A stretch of DNA of 64,000 bases from RYN-230 sp963723595. GTDB lineage: Bacteria > Actinomycetota > Actinomycetes > Streptosporangiales > Streptosporangiaceae. Positions 37,122 to 45,412 of this stretch are shown piece by piece (within the stretch, counting starts at the first letter, position 1; each line of letters begins with the position of its first letter). The stretch is taken from positions 496,001-560,000 of the forward strand of contig CAVRRQ010000001.1 of the NCBI GenBank assembly GCA_963723595.1, read 5' to 3'. Position numbers and translations under genes: made by a program. The notes beneath the pieces are model-generated. The model did no database searches. It was not told where the DNA came from and worked only from the letters and a program-made list of their open reading frames with translations.

Positions 37122-37799
37122 TCACAGACCCTGGCCGGGCAGCCCGCCCCCGCCCTTCATCGCGTCCACGGTGAGCGGGGTGCCAAGCTTCGACGGGAGC
37201 TTCACGGAGCAGGTCAGTGCGGAGAACTTGACGTACAGCGCGGTGAACTGGCCGGGCGGGAACACCTTGAGCCAGTGCCCGGTGACCGGCTGGCAGGCGG
37301 ACTTGCTGTAGTTCATCGCGTCCACGACCTGGATCGTCACGTGCGCGGTCCCGCCCGGCGGCAGGATGACCGTGCTCGGCGCGACCGCGGGGTTGCGGGA
37401 GGCGGGCTGGCCGATCTGGCTGCCGGAGGGGCTGGTCACGAACGAGACGCCCGGATAGCCGTACAGGTAGCACGAGCTCTTCGACGTGTTGGTGAAGTTC
37501 AGCGGGTAGTAGGTGCTGCCGGCGGCCGCGCCTCCCGGGCTGGTGTTCACGGTCGCGGACAGGTCAGCCGTTGAGCACGCGGGAGACGAGGGTGTGCTGG
37601 GCGGGGTCGCGGGGGCCGTCGTCGCGGCGGCGGACGCGGCCGCCGTCGGCGTCGCGGCCGCCGTGGTGGCGGCCGGGGACGCCGGGCTTCCGGCCGAGCC
37701 GTTGGCGCTGGTCGATCCGCAGGCCGCCGCGAGGGCCCCGGTGCACAGCAGTACGGCCGCGGTGCTGACTCGCCGGGCGGCGTGGGCGGATGATCTCAT
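37122..37799 (-). CDS. DUF4232-domain lipoprotein
   Basis: 225 residues. The lipoprotein signal VSTAAVLLCTGALAAACG ends in a lipobox Cys at about residue 27. A Ser/Ala/Thr/Pro-rich spacer of about 45 residues precedes a DUF4232 beta-sandwich: FTNTSKSSCYLYGYPGVSFV, VILPPGGTAHVTIQVVDA and TALYVKFSALTCSVKLPSKL. It is anchored on the outer face of the membrane. Function unknown. Confidence 0.88.
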   Translation of the reverse strand: MRSSAHAARRVSTAAVLLCTGALAAACGSTSANGSAGSPASPAATTAAATPTAAASAAATTAPATPPSTPSSPACSTADLSATVNTSPGGAAAGSTYYPLNFTNTSKSSCYLYGYPGVSFVTSPSGSQIGQPASRNPAVAPSTVILPPGGTAHVTIQVVDAMNYSKSACQPVTGHWLKVFPPGQFTALYVKFSALTCSVKLPSKLGTPLTVDAMKGGGGLPGQGL

Positions 37800-37987
37800 C
37801 GGCGGTTCCCTTGTCGTGGCGGGGCCGCTAGCCGAACCCCTGGGGTGTCCTGACTCTTACGACGCACCATGCGGCGTGCCGGTTGCGCGAAATTCTCCGG
37901 TTGCCCGGCCCGGGTCGCCCGGCGATTATGGCAGCGGAAATCCCCGTCCGCCCCGGGCCACGCTGGCCCGCGCCGTCAGGAGTGCCG

Positions 37988-39868
37988 ATGCTGCCCCAGG
38001 GTTCCTCGTTCACGACCCGGCCGCAGCTCGCGGGCACGTTCGGCATGGTCGCCTCCACCCACTGGCTGGCCACCGCGTCCGGGATGGCGGTGCTGGAGGC
38101 GGGCGGCACCGCGTTCGACGCGGCGGTCGCGGCCGGCCTGGTGCTGCAGGTGGTCGAGCCGCACATGAACGGGCTGGGCGGCGAGGCGCCGGTCATCGGC
38201 TACGACGCGGGGAGCGCCGAGCCGGGCCGCTCCGCTCCGCCGGGCCCGGGCGTGTTCGTGCTGGACGGCCAGGGACCCGCCCCCGGGGGCGCCACGCTGG
38301 ACGCGTTCGGCGCCCTGGATCTCGACCTGGTTCCGGGCAACGGCCTGCTCCCCGCCTGCGTCCCCGCCGCCTTCGGCACCTGGATGCTGCTGCTCCAGCG
38401 GCACGGCCGGATGCGGCTGCGCGACGTCATGCAGTACGCGATCGGGTACGCCCGGGACGGTTACCCGATGACGGCCGGCGTGAGCGCCGGCATCGCCGCC
38501 GCGGAGCCGATCTTCCGTGAGCAGTGGCCCACCTCGGCGGAGATCTACCTGGCCGGGGGCGTGCCCGCCGCCGGGTCGCGGTTCGCCAACCCGGCCCTGG
38601 CCGCGACCTACCAGCGGATCCTCGACGAGGCCGAGGCGGCCGGCGGCGACCGGGACGCGCAGATCGAGGCGGCGCGCCGCGCTTTTTACGAGGGGTTCGT
38701 CGCCGACGCGATCGCTGCCTACCTGGCTGCGGCCGAGGTCATGGACGTGACGGGGGAGCGGCACCGGGCCCTGCTCAGCCCGGCGGACCTGGCCGGCTGG
38801 CGGGCCAGCACGGAAGCCCCGGTCACCCTGGACTTCGCGGGCCTGACCGTGTGCAAGACCGGCCCCTGGGGCCAGGGCCCGGTATTCCTGCAGCAGCTGG
38901 CCCTGCTCGACGGGCTGGGCGTGGCGGACATGGACCCGGCCGGCCCGGACTTCGTGCACACCGTGGTCGAGAGCGCGAAGCTGGCTTTTGCCGACCGGGA
39001 GGCGTGGTACGGCGACCCGAGGTTCGCCAGCGTCCCGGTCGGCGACCTGCTGTCACAGTCCTACGCCACGAAACGCCGGTCCCTGGTCGGTCCCTCGGCG
39101 TCCCCGGATCTGCGTCCCGGCCATCCCGGCGGCGCCAGGCCGCGGCTGCCCGGGTACGTCACCGGCGAGGTGCGCGTCCCGGCCGGGATGGCCTCCGCGG
39201 AGCCGACCGCGGAGGAGTCCGGGGCCGCGGCCCGCCCGGCCTGGGAGGTCACCGGCCAGGGCACCCGGGCGGACCCGAAGCCGGCCCGGGGAGACACCTG
39301 CCACCTGGACGTGGCCGACCGGTTCGGCAACATGGTGTCGGCCACGCCGAGCGGTGGCTGGCTGCAGAGCTCGCCGGTCATCCCCGGGCTGGGTTTCTGC
39401 CTCGGCACCCGGGCCCAGATGTTCACCCTCACCCCGGGGCTGCCCAACAGCCTCGCCCCCGGGAAGCGCCCGCGGACCACCCTGACGCCGAGCCTGGCGC
39501 TGCGTGACGGGGAGCCGTACCTGGCGTTCGGGACCCCCGGCGGTGACCAGCAGGACCAGTGGACGCTGGCCTTCTTCCTGCGGCACGTGCTGTTCGGGAT
39601 GAACCTTCAGGAGGCGATCGACGCGCCCGCGTTCCACACCCGGCACTTCCCCTCGTCGTTCTATCCGCATGAATCGGCGCCGCGGGCGGTGGACGCGGAG
39701 GAGCGGTTCGGTGCCGCGGTGCTGGACGAGCTGGGCCGCCGGGGGCACCAGGTCACGGTCCGGCCGCCGTGGTCACTCGGCCGGGTCAGCGCCGTGGCCC
39801 GGGATCGCGGCATGCTCTACGCGGCCGCCAACCCCCGCGGCATGCAGGGCTACGCCGCCGGCCGCTGA
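37988..39868 (+). CDS. Gamma-glutamyltransferase family protein
   Basis: 626 residues, Ntn-hydrolase fold that self-cleaves at a Thr. The N-terminal part has MVASTHWLATASGMAVLEAG, EPHMNGLGGEAPVIGYDAG and a long helical region. The predicted nucleophile is Thr in ARGDTCHLDVADRFGNMVSA, near residue 435. The oxyanion part is TPSGGWLQSSPVIPGLGF, with PRTTLTPSLALRDGEPYLAF and GTPGGDQQDQWTL after it. No signal peptide is visible, so it is probably intracellular and may be an acylase or oxamate-type relative, not the glutathione enzyme. ATG 37988 begins MLPQGSSFTTRPQLAGTFGM. Confidence 0.92.
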   Translation: MLPQGSSFTTRPQLAGTFGMVASTHWLATASGMAVLEAGGTAFDAAVAAGLVLQVVEPHMNGLGGEAPVIGYDAGSAEPGRSAPPGPGVFVLDGQGPAPGGATLDAFGALDLDLVPGNGLLPACVPAAFGTWMLLLQRHGRMRLRDVMQYAIGYARDGYPMTAGVSAGIAAAEPIFREQWPTSAEIYLAGGVPAAGSRFANPALAATYQRILDEAEAAGGDRDAQIEAARRAFYEGFVADAIAAYLAAAEVMDVTGERHRALLSPADLAGWRASTEAPVTLDFAGLTVCKTGPWGQGPVFLQQLALLDGLGVADMDPAGPDFVHTVVESAKLAFADREAWYGDPRFASVPVGDLLSQSYATKRRSLVGPSASPDLRPGHPGGARPRLPGYVTGEVRVPAGMASAEPTAEESGAAARPAWEVTGQGTRADPKPARGDTCHLDVADRFGNMVSATPSGGWLQSSPVIPGLGFCLGTRAQMFTLTPGLPNSLAPGKRPRTTLTPSLALRDGEPYLAFGTPGGDQQDQWTLAFFLRHVLFGMNLQEAIDAPAFHTRHFPSSFYPHESAPRAVDAEERFGAAVLDELGRRGHQVTVRPPWSLGRVSAVARDRGMLYAAANPRGMQGYAAGR

Positions 39869-39884
39869 ACGGGCCCCAGTCATG

Positions 39885-39930
39885 AGTGCGGTGCATTGGG
39901 TGCGTTATAACGCGCCCAATGCACCGCACT
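39885..39930. repeat. 46-bp near-perfect palindrome between convergent genes
   Basis: AGTGCGGTGCATTGGG (39885-39900) and its exact complement (39915-39930) enclose GCGTTATAACGC, itself a perfect 12-bp palindrome; only one base pair (T901/G914) mismatches. It lies 17 bases after the gamma-glutamyltransferase stop and 25 bases from the stop of the convergent membrane protein. It could be a cruciform-type bidirectional terminator or a mobile palindromic unit. Confidence 0.85.
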
Positions 39931-39954
39931 GATGCCGGTGGGGGCGGGGTGGGG

Positions 39955-40695
39955 TCAGACGGGGAGGCACAGGGCGGCGGCGAGGACCGCGGCGACGGCG
40001 GCGGCGGCCCGGAGCCAGCCACCGGCCATCCCGGTCCCGGCCGAGGGCAGCGCCGCCGACCCCGCCGCCAGCACCAGCAACCCCAGCCCGGCGGCCAGCA
40101 CCGGCGCCTGCCCGCGCAGCACCGCGGCCGTTTCGCCGGGACCGGCGCCCGACTCGGCCAGGTGCGTGGCCAGCAGGTACGCGATCAGGGCCACGCCGAG
40201 CATCGCGGTATGCCAGGGCCGGGCCGGGTGGAGGGCTTCCAGCACCAGCGCGCCGAGCACCACTCCCTCGGCCCAGGGCAGCCGGCGCAGCCAGTCCAGG
40301 CCCCACAGCCCCACCCGGGCCAGCGGCCCGGGATAGGCACCGGGACCGGGCGGCACCACGGCGGCCGTGGCCAGCTGCCCGAGGCCGCCGGCCACGCAGC
40401 ACGCGGCGAGCACGATGAGGAACGGCGCGGCCCGGCCCGCCGGCCCGGCAGGCACCGCCGCCCACGCCACGCAGGCCCCGCCGAGCAGGCCGGCCGCGGT
40501 GGTCAGGCGGACGCGGCTGTTCCGCCACCCGGCCCGCAGGTCCGGCCGCGAGCCAGCCACCCAGGCCAGACCGCCCCCCGCCAGCCGCCACCAGCCGGCC
40601 AGCCGCGACCCGGGCGCCGGAGCCGTCGGCCCGGCGGCCGCCCGTCCCGTGGCCGCCCGCTCCGTGGCCGTCCGCAGAGCCCGCCAGCCGCTCAT
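39955..40695 (-). CDS. Membrane protein, last gene of the MoxR-DUF58 operon
   Basis: 246 residues with about six hydrophobic segments (e.g. TTAAGLLGGACVAWAAVPAG, FLIVLAACCVAGGLGQLATA, MLGVALIAYLLATHLAES, PVLAAGLGLLVLAAGS). No known domain is recognised. Its ATG overlaps the DUF58 stop (ATGA at 40692-40695), so it is translated with the operon and is probably a membrane partner of DUF58. Confidence 0.78.
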   Translation of the reverse strand: MSGWRALRTATERAATGRAAAGPTAPAPGSRLAGWWRLAGGGLAWVAGSRPDLRAGWRNSRVRLTTAAGLLGGACVAWAAVPAGPAGRAAPFLIVLAACCVAGGLGQLATAAVVPPGPGAYPGPLARVGLWGLDWLRRLPWAEGVVLGALVLEALHPARPWHTAMLGVALIAYLLATHLAESGAGPGETAAVLRGQAPVLAAGLGLLVLAAGSAALPSAGTGMAGGWLRAAAAVAAVLAAALCLPV

Positions 40696-42080
40696 CGGCG
40701 CGTCACCATGACCCGGCGGGTGAACGGCGCCAGCGAGAGGTCCAGGCTCTCCTCCCCGTCCCAGTGCACCACCGGGATGTCCAGCTCGCGCAGGGAGAAC
40801 CGGATCGCCTGCTGCTCCATCCGCCAGATCCGCTGGGCCAGCCGGGCGGCCCGGCCGCGGCCCGCGCCCGGCTCACCGTTGAGCACGTCGATGACCAGCA
40901 CCGCGAACCCGCGCTGGCGCAGGTCCCGCAGGGTCTCCACCAGCCGCGGATCCATCAGCGGGGTAAAGACCAGGATCAGCGCGCCCGGCGGCAGCGCCTG
41001 CCGGGGCAGCCGGGAGAACCCGGTGTCCTGGGTCCACTCCCGCTCCTGGGCGAGCATGGCCTCGGCGATCCGGTAGTACTGCCGCTGGCCGTGTCCCGGG
41101 GTCAGCCACCGGGCCCGGTAGCGGTAGGTGATGAACCCGACCCGGTCCCGCACGTCCAGGTAGGCCCGGGCCGCGGCGGCCGCGCCGCGCAGCGCGATGT
41201 CCACCACGTGATGCTCGCCGTCATCCCCGTCCCAGGCCGTGTCAACCAGGATCACCACGTCCTGCGAGCGTTCCGCCTGGAACGTGTTGACCTGGAGCCG
41301 GCCGCGCCGGGTGGTGGCCGGCCAGTTGATGCTGCGCTGGCGGTCGCCCGGCACGTACTCCCGCACGCCCGCGAACTCCGAGCCCTCACCGGGCGCCCGC
41401 GCCGAGTGCTCGCCCAGCCGCTGGGGCAGGCGGTTCAGCACCACCCGGGTCCGCTGGGTGGCCGGGCGCGGGTAGCACTCCAGCGACGGCAGCCCGATCC
41501 GCCCCCGGGCCTCGGACAGCCGCCACCGGTCCCGCAGCACGATCTCGGCGGTGCCTACCCGCCGCCGTCCCCAGCGGTTGACCAGGAACGGCAGCCGCAC
41601 CCGGTGCCCGGAGGCGTAGCCGGCCCGCTGCCCGGGTGCGGTCCGCAGCGGCACGATCTGGTGCGCCGGATGCAGCATCACCACGGCGGAGTACTCAGCC
41701 AGGCCAGCGACCGACGCGGTCACCGCGGTCCGCTCACCCTCAATCATCCGGCCCGCCGTCAGCCCCACCCGCACCTGCGCCTGCGGGGGCCGCCCGGGCC
41801 GCCAGGCGGACAGCAGCAGCAGCGCCGGGGCGGCCGCTCCGGCGAATTCAGGGCGGCCGGTCACCAGGGCGATCCCCAGGCCGGCCACCGCGAGAGTCAG
41901 CAGGCGCCGTGCGTGCCGGGACAAATCCCACCGCAGCGGCACCGTCACCGTGGACTCGGCAGCCGGCCGATCGGGGCCGGGCACGCTGCCCGTCGCAGGC
42001 GCGTGGTCAGGCGCGGGCTCGTCGGGCCGGGCCCGGTCAGGCCCGGGCGGGCGGTCAGGCATGGGCGGGCGGTCAGGCAT
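40692..42080 (-). CDS. DUF58-domain (vWA-like) protein
   Basis: 462 residues. A disordered Pro/Asp-rich start, two membrane helices (LLTLAVAGLGIALVTG, AAAPALLLLSAW), a beta-rich extracytoplasmic part, then the DUF58 core EGSEFAGVREYVPGDRQRSI with NWPATTRRGRLQVNTF, and a vWA-like domain with DVVILVDTAWDG near the C-terminus. These proteins work with MoxR AAA ATPases in metal insertion or maturation of surface complexes. ATG 42080 overlaps the MoxR end by 8 bases. Confidence 0.92.
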   Translation of the reverse strand: MPDRPPMPDRPPGPDRARPDEPAPDHAPATGSVPGPDRPAAESTVTVPLRWDLSRHARRLLTLAVAGLGIALVTGRPEFAGAAAPALLLLSAWRPGRPPQAQVRVGLTAGRMIEGERTAVTASVAGLAEYSAVVMLHPAHQIVPLRTAPGQRAGYASGHRVRLPFLVNRWGRRRVGTAEIVLRDRWRLSEARGRIGLPSLECYPRPATQRTRVVLNRLPQRLGEHSARAPGEGSEFAGVREYVPGDRQRSINWPATTRRGRLQVNTFQAERSQDVVILVDTAWDGDDGEHHVVDIALRGAAAAARAYLDVRDRVGFITYRYRARWLTPGHGQRQYYRIAEAMLAQEREWTQDTGFSRLPRQALPPGALILVFTPLMDPRLVETLRDLRQRGFAVLVIDVLNGEPGAGRGRAARLAQRIWRMEQQAIRFSLRELDIPVVHWDGEESLDLSLAPFTRRVMVTRR

Positions 42081-43056
42081 GGGCAGCGGACGGGTCGGTC
42101 CGCGGCGTCGGCACGCTGGCCAGCAGCCCCGCGACCACATCGTCCGGCTTGACCTGGCGGACCCACAGCTCGGGCCGGAGCGTGATGCGGTGGGCCAGCG
42201 CGGGCACCGCCACGCTCTTGATGTCGTCCGGGATCACGTAGTCCCGCAGACGGAGCAGCGCCTGGCCACGGGCCAGCTGGAGGATGGCCAGCCCGCCGCG
42301 GGGGCTGGCCCCGACCTGGATCTGCCGGTGCTCGCGGGTCGCCCGGACCAGGGCGACCACGTAGTCGATCAGGTCGGCGGACACCTCCACGTCCTCCAGC
42401 GCGGCCCGCATGGCGAGCAGTTCCGCCGCGTCGGTGACCTGCTTCAGTGCTGCGTTCTCGGTCCGGCGGTCCAGCCGCCGCTGCAGCATCGCCGCCTCAT
42501 CCGTGCTGTCCAGGTAGCCCAGCCGCAGCCGCATCATGAACCGGTCGAGCTGGGCCTCGGGCAGCTCGTAGGTGCCCTCGTACTCGATCGGGTTGTCGGT
42601 GGCCAGCACGACGAACGGCCGCGGCAGCGGGCGGGTCTGCCCGTCCATGCTCACCTGGCCCTCGCCCATGGCCTCCAGCAGCGCGGCCTGGGTCTTCGGC
42701 GGGGTCCGGTTGATCTCGTCGGCCAGCAGCAGCTGGGTGAACACCGGCCCCGGCCGGAACGTCATCTCCGCGGTCCGCTGGTCGTACATGGGCGCGCCGA
42801 TCACGTCGGACGGCAGCATGTCGGGGGTGAACTGGATGCGTGCGAAGTCCAGGCCGAGGACCTGGGCGAAGGTCCGGGCGATCAGCGTCTTGCCCAGCCC
42901 CGGGAGGTCTTCCAGCAGGATGTGGCCGCCAGCCAGGATCCCGATCATCACGAGTTCCAGTGAGCGCTGATGCCCCACAACCGCCCGCTGCACCTCGGTG
43001 AGCACCCGGGCGGAGCGCTGCGCGGTCTCGTCGGGCGTCAGGGTCTTGTCGCTCAC
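42073..43056 (-). CDS. MoxR-type AAA ATPase
   Basis: 327 residues. Walker A is LLEDLPGLGKTLIARTFAQ, Walker B LLLADEINRTPPKTQAALLE, sensor 1 FVVLATDNPIEYEGTYELPE, arginine finger AQLDRFMMRLRLGY, and sensor 2 in the lid domain GASPRGGLAILQLARGQAL. MoxR ATPases remodel protein partners carrying vWA domains such as the DUF58 protein encoded next. Overlaps both neighbours, the signature of a coupled operon. Confidence 0.95.
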   Translation of the reverse strand: MSDKTLTPDETAQRSARVLTEVQRAVVGHQRSLELVMIGILAGGHILLEDLPGLGKTLIARTFAQVLGLDFARIQFTPDMLPSDVIGAPMYDQRTAEMTFRPGPVFTQLLLADEINRTPPKTQAALLEAMGEGQVSMDGQTRPLPRPFVVLATDNPIEYEGTYELPEAQLDRFMMRLRLGYLDSTDEAAMLQRRLDRRTENAALKQVTDAAELLAMRAALEDVEVSADLIDYVVALVRATREHRQIQVGASPRGGLAILQLARGQALLRLRDYVIPDDIKSVAVPALAHRITLRPELWVRQVKPDDVVAGLLASVPTPRTDPSAAHA

Positions 43057-43748
43057 AACTGCTCCAGTCGGTCGATGAGGCGGCCCAGCGTCCGGTAAGG
43101 GATCCCCGGCTGGTCGCGGGGCTGGTCCGGCGGCCTGGCTGTCTTAGCTGGCTTCGCCGGCGTGGGTGTCTGAGCCGGCTTCGCCGGCGGGGCGGTCTGC
43201 CCCGGCCGGGGTGCCTGAGCGGGCTCTGCCGGCCGGCCGGGCCGGGCGGGGTCGATCCACGGCCAGAGACTGTCGTAGGCGGCACTCTCCCCGGCAAACA
43301 CGCGGCGCGCGGCGGCCGGGTCGTCGTAGAGGCTGATCCCGTGCCGCTCGGCCAGCCGCGAGGCCAGCAGATTCTCCAGCTGTCCGCGCAGGGCGCCTTC
43401 GTAGGCTCTCATCGAGGCCTGGGCGTCGACCAGCCGGGACCGCCGCCGCCACTGGCGGGAAAACGACGACAGCACCGGTGCGGGCACGGCCGGGTCGGGG
43501 CCGCTGACGTCCTCGGGTGAGGACGCCAGCGACACCGGCCGGATCAGGCTGCGCAGCACGACCAGGCTGATCACTCCGGCCCCGACCGCGACCACCGCGA
43601 ATGCGCCACGGCCGGCCACGGCGTAGCCGGCCGCCGCCGTCGCGGCCACCGCGACGGCGGCGATGATGATCTCGGGCAGCACCGCCCGCCAGATGGTCCC
43701 GGGGGCGGAGCCCGCGCCGCCCGGGCCGGGGACTCCCGGGGCGGTCAT
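43053..43748 (-). CDS. Operon membrane protein of unknown function between DUF4129 and MoxR
   Basis: 231 residues. Two membrane helices (VLPEIIIAAVAVAATAAAGY and GAFAVVAVGAGVISLVVLRS) are followed by a cytoplasmic domain with FSRQWRRRSRLVDAQASMRA and YEGALRGQLENLLASRLAER, then a Pro/Ala/Lys-rich linker and a conserved-looking end GIPYRTLGRLIDRLEQL. The same position in other MoxR operons often holds a comparable protein. ATGA overlaps on both sides. Confidence 0.82.
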   Translation of the reverse strand: MTAPGVPGPGGAGSAPGTIWRAVLPEIIIAAVAVAATAAAGYAVAGRGAFAVVAVGAGVISLVVLRSLIRPVSLASSPEDVSGPDPAVPAPVLSSFSRQWRRRSRLVDAQASMRAYEGALRGQLENLLASRLAERHGISLYDDPAAARRVFAGESAAYDSLWPWIDPARPGRPAEPAQAPRPGQTAPPAKPAQTPTPAKPAKTARPPDQPRDQPGIPYRTLGRLIDRLEQL

Positions 43749-44734
43749 GAGGAACCCCGCAAGTCGGCGGCGAGCTGCTCCAGTGCCTCCTGGGCGGCGT
43801 CGCGCTGCGCCGGAGTCAGCTGGTGCGCGGAGAAGCGAGCCTCGTAGAACAGCCGGGCCAGCACCCCGGCCGCCCTGCCGCGGACCAGTCCCGCCGCCAC
43901 CGCCCGGCCCAGGAACTCATCCGGCGTATCCGCGGCCTCCTGGTCCGCCCCGGCCGCGGCCAGGCTGCGCTCCATGGCCACGTAGCAGGCGATGATCGCG
44001 GCCCGGGTGTCGTCCAGGCTGGCCAGCGCCCGCCGGCCCGAGCTCACCGCGTCCTGCAGGTCACCTCGCTGGCCCTCGGCGACCGACGCTTCGGGCGGCT
44101 CGGCATCAAGACCGGGCTGGTGCCGCCGCAGCAGCACCACGCAGGCCACGATCCCGGCGATGAGGGCCAGGACGAGCAGCGCGTAGAGGATGCCAGGAAG
44201 CGACAGATGGAACGCGGGGGCCGGGCGCGGTGCCCGGGTCACCGCAGGCGTCGCGCTCGTCGTCGGGATGGGCTGTGGCTGCGGCGGCAGAAGCGGATGG
44301 CCGTGCAGCGGCTTGGCCAGCAGCAGGACCGTCGGGAAGACGAGCAGCGCGGCGACCAGCACGGAGCGCAGGACGCCGCGCAGCCGCTGGACCCGGAAGT
44401 CGTCGCTGGGGTGGCGGCCGCGGATCAGCAGCGCGACGAGCAGCCCGGCCAGGACGGCTTCCAGGGCTATCCCGACCGCGATCCCGTCCCGCCGGTACGG
44501 GCCGCGCCAGCCGTGCAGCGTGAAGCCGCCCCGCAGGCCGACCAGGACGGCGGCGATCAGCAGCACGGTCAGCAGCAGCCGGGCCAGGGCCGGCCCGTGC
44601 AGCGCGCCACCCGGGGCAGGCTGACCCGCCGGGCCGGGAGGTGAGTCACCCGCCCCGCTGCCGGGGGCAGGCTCACGCACCCCGCCTTCTGGGCCAGGCT
44701 CACGCGCCGGGACTGCTGTCTGCCTGCTGGTCAT
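43745..44734 (-). CDS. DUF4129-domain membrane protein
   Basis: 329 residues. Four membrane helices span residues 48-200 (LLLTVLLIAAVLVGLRGGF, AVGIALEAVLAGLLVALLIR, VLVAALLVFPTVLLLA, ILYALLVLALIAGIVACVVL). The C-terminal DUF4129 domain has DDTRAAIIACYVAMERSLAA, ADTPDEFLGRAV and FYEARFSAHQLTPAQRDAAQ. DUF4129 is a usual partner of MoxR/DUF58 and transglutaminase genes. It starts 6 bases after the response regulator stop. Confidence 0.9.
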   Translation of the reverse strand: MTSRQTAVPAREPGPEGGVREPAPGSGAGDSPPGPAGQPAPGGALHGPALARLLLTVLLIAAVLVGLRGGFTLHGWRGPYRRDGIAVGIALEAVLAGLLVALLIRGRHPSDDFRVQRLRGVLRSVLVAALLVFPTVLLLAKPLHGHPLLPPQPQPIPTTSATPAVTRAPRPAPAFHLSLPGILYALLVLALIAGIVACVVLLRRHQPGLDAEPPEASVAEGQRGDLQDAVSSGRRALASLDDTRAAIIACYVAMERSLAAAGADQEAADTPDEFLGRAVAAGLVRGRAAGVLARLFYEARFSAHQLTPAQRDAAQEALEQLAADLRGSS

Positions 44735-44740
44735 GGTCTC

Positions 44741-45412
44741 CTACGCGGGGGTGGCCAGGCCCGCCTGGTAGGCCAGTATGACCAGGTGCACGCGATCCCG
44801 CGCGCCGAGCTTGGTGAGCAGGTGCCCCACGTGCGTCTTCGTGGTGGCCGGGGTGATGTCCAGCCGCTGGGCGATCTCGGTGTTCGACAGGCCGCTGGCC
44901 ACCAGGGCCAGCACCTCGCGCTCCCGGGCCGTGATCACGTCCAGCGCGCCGCCGCCCGCCGGGGCGGCCGGGGCCAGCGGGGGCGTGCGGGCGAACTCCT
45001 CGACCAGGCGGCGGGTCACGCTCGGGGCGAGCAGGGAGTCTCCCGCCGCGATGACCTGGATCGCGTTCAGCAGCTCGCCGGGGGAGATGCTCTTGAGCAG
45101 GAACCCGCTGGCGCCGGCGCGCAGCGCGGCGAACACGTACTCGTCCAGGTCGAACGTGGTCAGGATCAGGACCCGTACCTCGCTCGTGGCGGCCGACCGG
45201 GTGATCTGGCGGGTGGCCTCGATGCCGTCCATGCCGGGCATCCGGACGTCCATCAGCACGACGTCGGGGTGGTGCCGGCGGGCCTGCTCGACCGCCTCGC
45301 TCCCGTTGCCGGCCTCGCCGACCACGGTGAATCCGGGCGTGGCCGCGACGATGCCGCGGAAGCCGGCCCGGACCAGGGCCTGGTCGTCGACGACCAGCAC
45401 GCGCAGGGTCAT
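44741..45412 (-). CDS. NarL/LuxR-type response regulator
   Basis: 223 residues. The receiver has VVDDQALVRAGFRGIV, acceptor Asp in VVLMDVRMPGMDGIEATRQI, and SGFLLKSISPGELL. The LuxR helix-turn-helix is VITAREREVLALVASGLSNT with ITPATTKTHVGHLLTKLGAR. Its ATG overlaps the kinase stop, and the DUF4129 gene follows directly, so the regulator appears to be part of the MoxR operon. Confidence 0.95.
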   Translation of the reverse strand: MTLRVLVVDDQALVRAGFRGIVAATPGFTVVGEAGNGSEAVEQARRHHPDVVLMDVRMPGMDGIEATRQITRSAATSEVRVLILTTFDLDEYVFAALRAGASGFLLKSISPGELLNAIQVIAAGDSLLAPSVTRRLVEEFARTPPLAPAAPAGGGALDVITAREREVLALVASGLSNTEIAQRLDITPATTKTHVGHLLTKLGARDRVHLVILAYQAGLATPA

